From positions 62,001 to 126,000 of the forward strand of contig NZ_JAFCJX010000019.1 of assembly GCF_018130695.1 (NCBI RefSeq): DNA of 64,000 nt, read 5' to 3'. Below the pieces are notes generated by a model. The model was not told the DNA's origin, searched no databases, and worked only from the letters and a program-made list of their open reading frames with translations. Position 1 is the first letter of the stretch. Every line of letters begins with the position of its first letter. The stretch is from Bradyrhizobium jicamae. GTDB lineage: Bacteria; Pseudomonadota; Alphaproteobacteria; Rhizobiales; Xanthobacteraceae. Positions 1 through 8,746 of this stretch are shown here, in pieces. Both the position numbers and the translations under genes were made by a program.

Positions 1-351
1 TGCCCCAGAAGAAGCTGTATGCTCACTGGTTGCCGGTTCGGCGATAGATCAAGGTCGCCTTGGTCCGGCGAAGGGAATGTGTCCCGAACAGGTGAGGGTC
101 CGGTCCGATGTCAGCGATCCAATGAGATAGGAGTAAGGCATCCTGGCGGGTCGTCGTATCGCCGGATCGACTGAGCCTGGGCATCGGGGGTCCAGACGAA
201 TTGCATGGGCGGTCGCCGTGACCGATCCGGGGCGATCGATGACGATATCCCTGTAGCTCTCGGCCGACATTGAATGCCTGAACGAAATAGCAGGTCTCCG
301 AACCATGGGATTCTCCCTCGAACGGACAAATCGCACCGCCCGACGCCAGAT
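1..351. other. No supportable gene at left edge
   Basis: Short open frames exist on the minus strand, but none has a recognisable family, a convincing ribosome binding site or clean boundaries. The stretch is downstream of the leftward manA-GT4-GH130 operon, so it is probably its 3' flank. I saw no terminator hairpin with a T-run here. Confidence 0.5.
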
Positions 352-1680
352 TTACGTCATGGCCTGCAACAGCGCGGAGACCTTCATTGTAGCGAAGTGC
401 GAATAAGTGTCGGAGACGGCATACGGCAGAATAATCCGGTCGTTATGCGCTATCGCTCCGCAGGTGTAGACGACATTGGGAACATATCCTTCGCGCTCGG
501 ACGGCTCGGGCCGCAACAGCGGTTCGCTCGAACGAGCCAGCACCTTGGAGGGGTCGCACTTGTCGAGCAACGCCGCGCCGATCGAGTATTTTCGGACTGG
601 CCCGACGCCGTGCGTGAGCAGCAGCCATCCCTCTTCTAGCTCGATCGGCGATCCGCAATTTCCGATCTGCACGAACTCCCATGGAAATTGCGGTTTCAGG
701 AGGGCTTGGCCACCTTCCCATCTGTACAGGTCATCCGAATAGACCAGGTACAGGTTCTCGTTGTCCTGCCGCGCGATCATGGCGAATTTGCCGTCGATCC
801 TGCGTGGAAACAGCGCCATGCCCTTATTGCGCGCGGCAGCACCATGCAGCGGCGACATCCGGAACGAGATAAAGTCGCCGGTCTCGATCAATTCCGATCG
901 GATTGCCGTACCTTGGTAGGCGGTGTAGGTCGCGTAATAGGTCTTCCGGCCGCCGTCGATGAATTCGACAAAGCGGGCGTCTTCGATGCCGTGCGACTGC
1001 GAGGCTGTGACCGGAAAGATAACGCGCTCGCTGATGTCATGATCCGGCCTGAAGGCGAGTTCCACCTCGTCGCCAATCGGTCCGGGAATGAGATGCCGAA
1101 TCTGCGGACTTGAAGCGAGCCGAACTGTCGGTTCGACATCAATGCTGCCGTCAGAGGCGACGGTACCGGTACGAAAGGTAAGCGACGACACATGTCCTTC
1201 GCCGACGGCACGCAGGCTGAGAATGAAGCGCAGGCTGCCTGCCGGCGTCCCCGACTGATCAGGGTGCGCTACAATGCTCGGATTGAACAGCGCCGAGGCT
1301 TCGAACGAATACTCGTTCATGAAGTAGGCGCCGATTAGCTGGCGTTGCACTCTGGTAAAGCTGCAATGCGCTGCCAGCGCCTGCTCCATCTCGTCGGCAC
1401 GAAGCTCGAACGTCTCGAGCAGGTTGCGATGCCTGCCCGCGAAGTTCTCAAGCACGTCGGCCAACTGGTGCGCCGCCTCCTCCGCATCGAGGTTGAGAAC
1501 GCGCTCGACGATATGATTAGCCCGGCTCTTGTCGGTCGGGTTGAGATCGCGTGGTTCGGTCGCCGGCTTGAACGGGCGCACGATGACGCGCGCGGGGTCG
1601 GGGCGCAGATGGAGTGCTTGCCGGTTCAGAAATGTAGCGTGCAAAGGCGTGCCCTCGATTGGCCGGAGCGGATATTGCAT
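352..1680 (-). CDS. GH130-family glycoside phosphorylase/hydrolase
   Basis: This 442-residue protein resembles glycoside hydrolase family 130, five-bladed beta-propeller enzymes that mostly phosphorolyse or hydrolyse beta-mannosides. Visible family features are NPSIV (about residue 133), GIEDARF (about 230, holding the candidate catalytic Asp), IGNCGSPIE and a late HGVGPVRKYSIGA segment. The N-terminal ~120 residues form an extra helical extension that small GH130 phosphorylases lack. No signal peptide is seen, so it should be cytoplasmic. Its ATG overlaps the stop of the upstream glycosyltransferase by one base (TGATG), which implies translational coupling. With mannose-6-phosphate isomerase in the same operon, a mannose-containing oligosaccharide is a reasonable substrate. 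The exact linkage cannot be told from sequence. Confidence 0.82.
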   Translation of the reverse strand: MQYPLRPIEGTPLHATFLNRQALHLRPDPARVIVRPFKPATEPRDLNPTDKSRANHIVERVLNLDAEEAAHQLADVLENFAGRHRNLLETFELRADEMEQALAAHCSFTRVQRQLIGAYFMNEYSFEASALFNPSIVAHPDQSGTPAGSLRFILSLRAVGEGHVSSLTFRTGTVASDGSIDVEPTVRLASSPQIRHLIPGPIGDEVELAFRPDHDISERVIFPVTASQSHGIEDARFVEFIDGGRKTYYATYTAYQGTAIRSELIETGDFISFRMSPLHGAAARNKGMALFPRRIDGKFAMIARQDNENLYLVYSDDLYRWEGGQALLKPQFPWEFVQIGNCGSPIELEEGWLLLTHGVGPVRKYSIGAALLDKCDPSKVLARSSEPLLRPEPSEREGYVPNVVYTCGAIAHNDRIILPYAVSDTYSHFATMKVSALLQAMT

Positions 1681-3965
1681 CAGGCCCCTACGGCGCGCAG
1701 CGCCACGGAATCTGCCTGGTTAACACTCACACGGGCAAGCTGGCGGATCTCGGCAAGTCCCAGAAGATAGCACACCACCGACTCTCCCCCGCGATTTTCG
1801 TTGGCCCGGTCGGGATGAAGTCCATCGCGACAGCTGCCAGTCTCGGTATCGACGAGCGCAACCGAAAGGTCATTGCTGCCCAGGAACCAGGCGAAGACGT
1901 TGGTTGCCTCTTCCTTCCATTCGGCGTCGCCCTCCGCGCGCAGCGCGGTCAGGCAGGCCGCGATGGTCGCGGTTGCTTCCACCGGCTGCTGATCGAAGGC
2001 GTGAGGCGGTTTTCGTTGTTCACCGAAACCGGCGGTGCCGACCGGGCGGAAATGCCCCATCGGAGACGTTTGCTGCGTCATCAGCCACCGCAGGGACTTC
2101 AACCCGGCGTCGATATAACCGCGATTCCGCGTCGCCAAACCAGTAACAATCAGAGCCTCGGGCAGTCGTGCATTGTCATAAGCGAGGCCCTCTTCGAACC
2201 AGATCCACTCCGGCGTCTCGACCGACTCCAGACAGAGCATTAGCCTGTCGGCCAGACCCCGCCGCATGTCGCGGGCGCGGCGATCATCGGGACTTGCGGC
2301 GCAATAGGCGTCGAGGCCCAGCAGCGTGAAGGCCGACGCACGTGGCGAATCGAAAGATTTCGCGATCGGCAACGCCTCGGTAAATAATGCCGCCGCCCAT
2401 CGGCGCCGGGCGCCGCTGGCGTCCCTGCGCGCACATTGGCCCAGCGCCCACAAGGTCCGCCCATGACTGTCCTCGGAGCCTTTCTCTTCCAGCCAGGTGC
2501 GGTCGTACCCCATGAAGTTGCGAAAGCGGCCGGTATCCGGATTCCACGCATGCTGGACAAAGGCGGCAAACCGGGCGGTCAAAACATCAGCCAGCGGCTG
2601 CTCGCCCGGCTCGTTGAGGGCGCAGGCCAGCAGCAGCGCGCGCGCATTGTCGTCGACGCAATAGCCATGCAGCCGATCCGGCACCGAATGCACGGCATGC
2701 TGCAGCAGGCCGGTGTCATCACACATCGACAGAAAATGGGCGGTTTGCATAGCGGGCGCCACCGGAATTTGCGATACGGCCGCGGCCGTCGCGTCGCGCG
2801 CAACCGCTTTCAACGAGTGGCTCTGCCGCGCGTTCGCGAATGTCGCCATGTACCGCTCGGCGGTGCGTTCCCATGTCATCGGACGGCTGGCCGCATAGGC
2901 TCGCTCGCGCATGGCCTGCCGGCGCGGCTTGTCGGTCAGCAACTCCGCTATGGTGCGACCAGTCTCAGGAGCGTCGTTAAACGCAACGAGCGCGCCGCGT
3001 CCGTCGGCCAGCAGCTCCCGTGCATGCCAGTACGGCGTCGAGACAACCGGCTTGCCGAGGCCAAAGCTGTAAGCCAGCGTCCCCGACGTCATCTGCGCCT
3101 CGTTGAGATAGGGCGTGACGTAGATGTCGCACATCGAAATGAACTCGAGCAGCGTCGCCTGGTCGACAAACTGGTCGAGAAATACGACGTGATCCTCGAC
3201 GCCGAGCTGGCGTACCCGCTTCACCAGGCTTTCGCGATAGGCTTCACCCTGGTCACGAACCAGATTGGGGTGGGTCGCACCGAGCACGACGTAGACCGCA
3301 TCGGGACATTGCTTCAGAATTGACGGCATGGCGTCAATCATGATCTCGATGCCCTTGCTGGGGGATAACAGACCGAACGTTAGAATCACCGAGCGGCCGC
3401 TGAAACCGAGCCGGGCCTTTGCCGCATCGGGCTCGACAAAAGGAAAATCGGGGATGCCATGTGCGATGATCTCGATCTTTTCGCCCGGCACGCGGTAGAC
3501 GCTGCAAAGCAGCTCGTGTCCCTTGTTGGCCATCACGACGATCTTTGAGGACATCTCGACGATGCGATCCATGACCGCGCGTTGAGCCGACGTCGGCTCG
3601 GACAGAACGGTATGCAGCGTCGTCACCACAGGCATGGAAAGACGCGACAGCAGTTCGAGGATGTGGGAACCGGATTCGCCGCCGAAGATGCCGAATTCGT
3701 GCTGCAGACAAGCGACATCGAACCGGCCCGAATTCAGCAATGCCGCGGCGCGCTTATAGGATTCGATCGAGTCATCCCTGATCTGCAGGGCGACCGAATC
3801 GGGATAGTCGTAGGCTTGACCGTGATCGGTCATCGCCACGATGGAGGCAACGAGATTGGGCCGCGAATTCGTAATCGCGCGCTGCAGGTCGGTAGTGAAT
3901 GTCGCGATGCCGCAGCGGCGCGGTAACGAATTGCCGATCAACGCGATCCTGCCGAGCGGCGTCAT
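1680..3965 (-). CDS. GT4-family glycosyltransferase with C-terminal helical-barrel domain
   Basis: The 761-residue product has a GT-B glycosyltransferase (GT4-like) over residues 1-375. It has an N-terminal RCGIATFT segment, an EFGIFGGESG loop and the nucleotide-sugar half with TFGLLSPSKG. Residues ~390-750 form a second domain rich in paired helices with Trp/Asp motifs (such as WALGQCA and WIWFEEGLAYDNARLPEA). It resembles the alpha/alpha barrel seen in epimerase or glycosidase-like proteins. The start overlaps manA by 4 bp (ATGA), and the stop overlaps the GH130 start. No membrane segments are visible. A role in building a mannose-containing cytoplasmic glycan or glycoconjugate is inferred from context. 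Acceptor and donor are unknown. Confidence 0.8.
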   Translation of the reverse strand: MTPLGRIALIGNSLPRRCGIATFTTDLQRAITNSRPNLVASIVAMTDHGQAYDYPDSVALQIRDDSIESYKRAAALLNSGRFDVACLQHEFGIFGGESGSHILELLSRLSMPVVTTLHTVLSEPTSAQRAVMDRIVEMSSKIVVMANKGHELLCSVYRVPGEKIEIIAHGIPDFPFVEPDAAKARLGFSGRSVILTFGLLSPSKGIEIMIDAMPSILKQCPDAVYVVLGATHPNLVRDQGEAYRESLVKRVRQLGVEDHVVFLDQFVDQATLLEFISMCDIYVTPYLNEAQMTSGTLAYSFGLGKPVVSTPYWHARELLADGRGALVAFNDAPETGRTIAELLTDKPRRQAMRERAYAASRPMTWERTAERYMATFANARQSHSLKAVARDATAAAVSQIPVAPAMQTAHFLSMCDDTGLLQHAVHSVPDRLHGYCVDDNARALLLACALNEPGEQPLADVLTARFAAFVQHAWNPDTGRFRNFMGYDRTWLEEKGSEDSHGRTLWALGQCARRDASGARRRWAAALFTEALPIAKSFDSPRASAFTLLGLDAYCAASPDDRRARDMRRGLADRLMLCLESVETPEWIWFEEGLAYDNARLPEALIVTGLATRNRGYIDAGLKSLRWLMTQQTSPMGHFRPVGTAGFGEQRKPPHAFDQQPVEATATIAACLTALRAEGDAEWKEEATNVFAWFLGSNDLSVALVDTETGSCRDGLHPDRANENRGGESVVCYLLGLAEIRQLARVSVNQADSVALRAVGA

Positions 3966-4891
3966 GTCCGCACCTTGAAAACGCCGGTGGATTCGGGAAC
4001 GGGGGTCGAGCCGAGGAAGTCGATCGACGGCTCGCCCAGCGTCTTCAGCAGGCCAGCGACCGGAGCAGCCGCCGGATAGGCGACCAACGCGGTCAATCCA
4101 TTGGCGCCGACCTCGATACTCGCACGGCCGCCGTTGGCGAAGACCCCCTGTCCAACGGATACGGCCTTCAATCCGATCGCCGCGTGGCCGTCGAGGACAA
4201 GCATCCAGGTCTCCCGCTCAGCGAGCAGCGCCCAGCTCGAGCCCGCGGGCAGGTGAAGTCTTTCGAAGACGAAATACTGGCTCGCGACAAGAACCGTCCG
4301 TTCGTTGGTCAGGCGTGTGACGCGACCGCCGGATCGAAGCGGCCAGGCGTTGGCCACCGCAATACCGTCGTCCTCATGCAATTCGCGTCCTCTGCCGTAG
4401 TCGAACAGCCGGTATGTCGCGCCACTATGCTGCTGAATTTCGGCCAGTACTATGCCGGGGCCAAGCGCGTGGATCGTGCCGGCGGGGATGAATACGACAT
4501 CTCCTGTCGCAACATAGCGCCATTGCACCAGCTCGACGATCGAGCCGTCCCTGACCGCTGCGCGCAAGTCCTGCGGCGTCACCCGATGTTTCAGGCCAAT
4601 ACCGATCTTTGCGTCCGGCTTTGCGGACAGGATGTACCAGGCCTCGCTCTTGCCGTTCGGCATTCCCATCGCGCGCGCGAACGTGTCATCCGGATGGACC
4701 TGGATCGACAGCGGTTCGTTCGTGAACAGCAGCTTGAGCAGCAAGGCAGGCTTCGATGCTCTCTCGTCGGCTCGCTCGAACCACAACTCCCCCACGGCAT
4801 CTTGGGCGCCGTCGATGCCGCTCCAGGGCCGCAGATCGCTAACACCCCAAGGCTTGTGTACGACCCGAACGGAGGCGTGCTCGATGGGCAT
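3962..4891 (-). CDS. manA: Mannose-6-phosphate isomerase, class I
   Basis: This 309-residue cupin enzyme should interconvert mannose-6-phosphate and fructose-6-phosphate. The metal site is visible: QVHPDD at residues 64-69, Glu83 in KSEAWY and His141 in PAGTIHALGPG. The length is typical of short bacterial type I enzymes. I chose the ATG at 4891 over one six codons upstream because AGGA lies about seven bases before it. It is the first gene of a three-gene leftward operon. Its stop overlaps the glycosyltransferase start (ATGA). It presumably feeds mannose phosphate to the glycan made by the two downstream enzymes. Confidence 0.9.
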   Translation of the reverse strand: MPIEHASVRVVHKPWGVSDLRPWSGIDGAQDAVGELWFERADERASKPALLLKLLFTNEPLSIQVHPDDTFARAMGMPNGKSEAWYILSAKPDAKIGIGLKHRVTPQDLRAAVRDGSIVELVQWRYVATGDVVFIPAGTIHALGPGIVLAEIQQHSGATYRLFDYGRGRELHEDDGIAVANAWPLRSGGRVTRLTNERTVLVASQYFVFERLHLPAGSSWALLAERETWMLVLDGHAAIGLKAVSVGQGVFANGGRASIEVGANGLTALVAYPAAAPVAGLLKTLGEPSIDFLGSTPVPESTGVFKVRT

Positions 4892-5276
4892 ATGTTGTCC
4901 TGACCCCATACGCGCGCATCAAGGCGACGCGCCGTTGGCCGATTTCACCACCGGTGACGTGAAGCGAAGGCGTCAGATCTGGGACTCGTTCCGGAGCGAG
5001 AGCCGGTCTGCTCCAAGAGCATATGGCTACGCCGGCAACGGATAACAACCGTTGCGGTGAGGAACGCGGTCAGTTTGCGCGCCGAGCCGACGTGTTATCA
5101 ACACGGAGAAGGCCACATTCGAACCGGCGTCGGCGATAATGTCGCATTCCCTATCATTTGTTGCGTTTTCCCTCGACATCGCCACGGAAAGGGAGTCTGG
5201 TGTACCGATCACCGTTCATGCTTGGCATCTGCCGGTGACTGAGAGCTTGTGCTCCCGCCACAACAAGGCGGTCGAC
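4892..5276. other. Intergenic, probable promoter region of the manA operon
   Basis: This stretch lies upstream of the leftward manA operon and should hold its promoter. I see no clear -35/-10 pair, hairpin or gene in it. Short overlapping frames on both strands lack family resemblance. Confidence 0.4.
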
Positions 5277-5384
5277 ATGTCCAGCATCCAGAAGTTCGAT
5301 CTGCGGGAGTGGCTCGTACCACCCATACTGCTCCCGGTGTTCTTCGGCCTGATTGTCGCTGTTGCGGTTATCGTTCAATGGTGA
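5277..5384 (+). CDS. Small single-pass membrane protein (35 aa)
   Basis: The 35-residue peptide starts MSSIQKFDLREWLVPP and continues into one strongly hydrophobic helix of about 20 residues ending in VIQW and a stop. The charged N-terminus followed by a single hydrophobic helix is typical of rhizobial mini membrane proteins that are often missed in annotation. A longer in-frame start at 5139 exists, but its extra residues show no membrane or family feature. The ATG at 5277 has a weak AAGGCGG ahead of it. Function is unknown. Confidence 0.5.
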   Translation: MSSIQKFDLREWLVPPILLPVFFGLIVAVAVIVQW

Positions 5385-6062
5385 ACGAGGCCGTTCGCTA
5401 GGCCGGCAGTTTCCAGTGCACGTCGGAAAATTTCGCTCACTTGGACCCATCAGCACCAGTCGCCGCGAGATCGTTCGAACCAGCAAGTTTGGCTGTCGTC
5501 CAGGCACACAGGATTCCTATGTCAGATTCCAAATTCAACATCGATGACGGAAAACATGAGACTGGCTGCGCCTCTTTGCTCATAAATCGTCGAATTGTCG
5601 GCACGAAATACCAGCAATGCCCCGCGTATATCCGCTAGCATCCTTTCGTCGAGTGTTGTTTGCAGACGTCACGGAAAGCGGCAAGGCGCTCGATCTCCGT
5701 GAGCTCGTACGCGATATTGGCGGCAACTATGCCGGTCAGCCGTGACGAGACAATTAATCTGAAAATCGCCAAGGCCTTGAAGCTTTCGGTGCCCCCATCA
5801 TTACTCGGTCGCGCCGAAGAGGTAACAGAATTTGTTCAGCTTGGGTCAGTTCGCAAGGATGGCTCTGCGAGCCATCGGAAGGTGTGCCGCATGACGCGCG
5901 TGTCACTCGGCAACTGACGATCGGCGAGCTCTGCCATGTGGCGGCTTCGCACAGCTCACCACGATCGCGGCGGACGGTGACGTTACACATCATTCGTCGA
6001 TAGTCGAATCAGTTGATGAAAAGCTGGGAGCGGCCAATTAGCGCGGATCGATTCGATCAAAA
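5385..6062. other. Intergenic, remnant-bearing spacer
   Basis: Apart from the short binding-protein remnant listed separately, no intact gene is evident in this roughly 680 bp. A frame at about 5653-5745 reads TESGKALDLRELVRDIGG before a stop and could be another remnant. I cannot assign it. Confidence 0.4.
5753..5836 (+). pseudogene. C-terminal remnant of an ABC substrate-binding protein
   Basis: The frame encodes INLKIAKALKLSVPPSLLGR followed by AEEV. This closely resembles the conserved C-terminus (NLKTAKALGL-type, then VPPSLLARADEVIE) of the ABC_sub_bind family proteins abundant in Bradyrhizobium. The rest of the ~320-residue protein is missing upstream, and the normal stop after the last Glu is lost. 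It is therefore a gene scar rather than a functional gene, and a hint of past rearrangement next to the hipBA locus. The family match is from memory of the motif. Confidence 0.5.
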
Positions 6063-7376
6063 TTATTTTCCGTCTCTACTGATAAGCTCCAGGCGGTGAA
6101 CCGCAGCGGTTCGGATCGAATTCGTTAGTTTCTTTGGGAAACCCTTGGGTAGTGCCTCCAGCACCTCTGCAAACGTTGTTTCGAACGTTTCCGTGAGATC
6201 ATTGAAGATGGAGCGCACGACGGTGGTGCCGACGCCTGAAATCTCAGCGGTCTGTATGAAGTGGCGCGGCAAGATTTCATTCATCGTGTAGTGGCGGCTC
6301 TTGCCGACGGACATGGCGAGCTTGAATGCCTTGGATTGAATTTGCTTCGCGTCCAGACTGGGTTGTGCGCTGAGCACGTCGTAGAGCGGCGTGAGACGGA
6401 AACGCCCACCGGGATTTAGAAACAAGCTGAAGTTCTTGGCATGAGCATCGGTCGCGCCGATCAGCCAGAATACGATACCGGCGCGCATGAATGTCGCAAG
6501 ATCCTCAATCGGTGCATCGCTGCCTTTGAGTAATTCTAGAATCTCCTTCATGCCGGGGCCGCCGTCGGACTGATATCTTTTCGTCGGCGGAACGGACAAT
6601 GCCTGACAACAATCTTCCTGGGGGAGGCGAAGCAAGCGCTGGTCGCCGGTCCAGCGGCGATCAAAGCGCTCGACAACGAGTGTCCGGCGGCCGCCGAAGT
6701 CCGCGATCTCGGCATGGGCCGCAGGCACGCCAAGCGCTGAGATCAGCTTGAGACAGAAATATTCGTTCTCAACGCTGTTTGAGAGATCGACGCCGTTTGG
6801 CAGACGTCCGATTTGCGGCTTCAGAATGTGCGTCGTCGCCGTGGTGCCGGTCGGCTTGTACCATTTGCCGTCCCGGCGCAGCAGAGCCGTCTTTTCCTGC
6901 GCACCGGCGATGGAAATCCGAAAGTCGTCGTCCTCATCAAGGCCGAGCGGAGCCATTGCGAGGTTCTGAATGAGATTGGCGACGTCGTCGTTGCTAACGA
7001 GTTTGCCATCAATCGTTCCGGCCGGTCCCGGGTCGGTGCCTTCCGGCAGGAATTGGAGTGCGCCGACACAATCGTGACCGATAGCCGTGAGCATGCTGTA
7101 TGCGTCTGTACCGTTTGCCCCAACACGCTCGGCGACGCGCCGTCGTATTGGTTCGCTGTCCGGCAGCAAGTTGTCGAACACGTTGATAACGGGGGCGCCG
7201 ATATAGCGGTCCTCGCGAAGGGGTAGGGAGAGTGAAATCGGGAAGGTCGAATTCCAGGCCAGCCATTGCGCATCGTAGCGAAAGTCGATGGCGCCGCTGG
7301 ACTCACGGTTGAGCACCCCGGCGAGGCGCCCGTTCACGAAGACGTTCAGCGGCGGATGGGCTCTCGGACGGGCCAT
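6063..7376 (-). CDS. hipA: HipA-family serine/threonine kinase toxin
   Basis: This 437-residue HipA-type kinase should phosphorylate a cytoplasmic translation target (glutamyl-tRNA synthetase in E. coli) and cause growth arrest. The HipA N-terminal domain covers residues ~8-115, with FDNLLPDSE in the expected place. The kinase core includes the nucleotide loop GAQEK (158-162), the catalytic segment ATDAHAKN with Asp310, and the metal-binding Asp333 in LYDVLS. All key residues are present, so it looks active. Its ATG overlaps the stop of hipB by one base. The antitoxin is upstream, as is usual, and operators precede it. Confidence 0.93.
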   Translation of the reverse strand: MARPRAHPPLNVFVNGRLAGVLNRESSGAIDFRYDAQWLAWNSTFPISLSLPLREDRYIGAPVINVFDNLLPDSEPIRRRVAERVGANGTDAYSMLTAIGHDCVGALQFLPEGTDPGPAGTIDGKLVSNDDVANLIQNLAMAPLGLDEDDDFRISIAGAQEKTALLRRDGKWYKPTGTTATTHILKPQIGRLPNGVDLSNSVENEYFCLKLISALGVPAAHAEIADFGGRRTLVVERFDRRWTGDQRLLRLPQEDCCQALSVPPTKRYQSDGGPGMKEILELLKGSDAPIEDLATFMRAGIVFWLIGATDAHAKNFSLFLNPGGRFRLTPLYDVLSAQPSLDAKQIQSKAFKLAMSVGKSRHYTMNEILPRHFIQTAEISGVGTTVVRSIFNDLTETFETTFAEVLEALPKGFPKKLTNSIRTAAVHRLELISRDGK

Positions 7377-7630
7377 CAGAAGATGTCCTCGATGTCGGCG
7401 GCAGTGGCTTGGCTCCGCCGGCGGACCACGAGCTCAAGATTGAGGGCGGCCAACGCTTCCATGAGCGTGCGGAGCTGAATGGCCGGTGCCCCTCCTTCGA
7501 GCCGGGATACTGTCCCCTGACGCAGATGGATGTTTTTCCCAAGCTCCGACTGTGACAGGCCGGCTTGCTTCCGAACTCTGCGCAGGATGGCTCCCAGCTG
7601 CTTTTCCGTTCGGGCAATATGCTGCGTCAT
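7376..7630 (-). CDS. hipB: HipB-like XRE-family antitoxin
   Basis: This 84-residue protein carries a Cro/C1 helix-turn-helix at residues ~12-65 (RKQAGLSQSELGKNIHLRQ and then GTVSRLEGG). A short C-terminal tail follows, the usual HipB layout. The ATG at 7630 is chosen. A longer frame back to a TTG at 7726 would translate the operator repeats themselves (giving repeated YTRLRI-like residues), so it is rejected. It is coupled to hipA by a one-base overlap. It should bind the palindromes just upstream and repress the pair, alone or with HipA. Confidence 0.9.
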   Translation of the reverse strand: MTQHIARTEKQLGAILRRVRKQAGLSQSELGKNIHLRQGTVSRLEGGAPAIQLRTLMEALAALNLELVVRRRSQATAADIEDIF

Positions 7631-7648
7631 GTTTGGCTCCGCGGCCAA

Positions 7649-7747
7649 TATACGCAGTCGCGTATATAATGTCAATATACGCATTCCCGTATAGTTTTTA
7701 AATATACGGGAACGCGTGTAAATCAAAAATATACGCGATCGCGGATT
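7649..7747. promoter_or_regulatory. Four phased palindromic operators for HipB
   Basis: Four 18-bp inverted repeats lie immediately upstream of hipB. Site 1, at 7649-7666, is the perfect palindrome TATACGC-N4-GCGTATA. Site 2 is at 7676-7693 (right arm CCGTATA). Site 3 is at 7703-7720 (TATACGG and GCGTGTA). Site 4 is at 7730-7747 (right arm GCGGATT). The centre-to-centre distance is exactly 27 bp each time. Symmetry decays away from hipB. The arrangement fits cooperative binding of HipB dimers, as known for multi-operator hip loci. The inference of HipB as ligand rests on position. Confidence 0.8.
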
Positions 7748-8746
7748 CCGGCCCCCGGAAGATGGTATTTCTGCAAATGTTCCAGATATCGGGCGCTAAA
7801 TCCCAAGCAGGCGGACCCGTCAGGCTCACTCTTGCCGAGCCACCGCGCGAAAGCGGACCTTGCCCGGACACACCGCCTCGCGCGACGCGGACTGTCACGA
7901 GCAGGCAAACGCTTCACGATGCCTGTTGCGCCCTTTGGCGCTGTTCCCAATGGATCATCTAGGAGAAGCCGATCGAGGAACAGAACAACTGGGGGGATGA
8001 GCAGGTACTGGCTAAGCTAGCGCGCCGACAGGGCGCGTCCGCTGTGCGGACCGGGCTCTACGAACTGCGTTCGCCGAGTCTGCGTCTCGGCCCTTGGGTA
8101 ACGATCCCTCGCGAGGCACAAGGAACGCCTCGCCGGGGGCACTCGGGCCAGGGGCCGCCGGCAAGCGCCGGCGCCGGTATCACCAGCCTCCTGGATCCGG
8201 GTGCCCTCTTAACCGGTCTCGGCGTCCGCGGGTTCACTCCGCTGCGCTTCGTCTGACACGCTTCTTCTTGTCTGGCGATGCGCCTGCGGCGCATCGCGGC
8301 TTTTTTCACCGCAGATGCGGCCTGGGGCGAAGGACGGAACGTACGGTTTCGCTTAGTCGGGGAGAACCGCGTCTCGTCGAAATGGTTGGCTTGTGATTAC
8401 GATGCAACCCAGAGTAAATGACCGCAAGTGCCAACTGACCGAGGGGATGCACTCCACGAATGCGCATTGCGCGTCTACGAACATCCGACCGGCGTCGGCG
8501 AAACCAGCGAACGTCGCCTTCAAAGATTGGTACGTCGAGTTCCTTTCGACGAAACGGATCCGGCGAGGGCGGCCGCTTGGAAAGAAGAAGCAGGCAGGAT
8601 GTTCATATCGCCCAAGCCGCCGACTATTGATGAGGCGCACCTTGATACCGCAACCCCTGGCTGAACGGCGAGAGTCGACAACCGCTCACCTGGGCTCCTA
8701 AGATGTCGAGGAGTAAGTTCGCGGAAGCAGGGTAGGGCGCGGGGCA
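7748..8746. other. Gene-poor, GC-rich spacer
   Basis: About 1 kb holds no protein gene I can support. The part from about 8030 to 8310 is very GC-rich and contains many short inverted repeats (for example around 8150-8180). It ends in the hairpin listed separately. The pattern would fit a structured RNA or a dispersed intergenic repeat, but I cannot decide. A frame at 8428-8664 encoding a charged 78-residue peptide has no family resemblance. Confidence 0.4.
8275..8306 (+). terminator. Intrinsic terminator-like hairpin
   Basis: GCGATGCGCC (8275-8284), loop TGC, then GGCGCATCGC (8288-8297) form a perfect 10-bp stem. After GGC there is a run of six T at 8301-8306. This is a standard rho-independent terminator on the plus strand. 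No recognised gene lies directly upstream, so it may end an unrecognised transcript from the GC-rich stretch before it. Confidence 0.6.

Noticed and set aside
7376..7726. Longer HipB start at TTG 7726
   Set aside because: The extra 32 residues translate the palindromic operators and have no protein similarity. ATG 7630 gives a normal HipB.
8044..8396. Overlapping frames of 70-100 codons on both strands in the GC-rich spacer
   Set aside because: They arise from absence of stops in GC-rich DNA; several frames are open at once and none has a ribosome binding site or family match.
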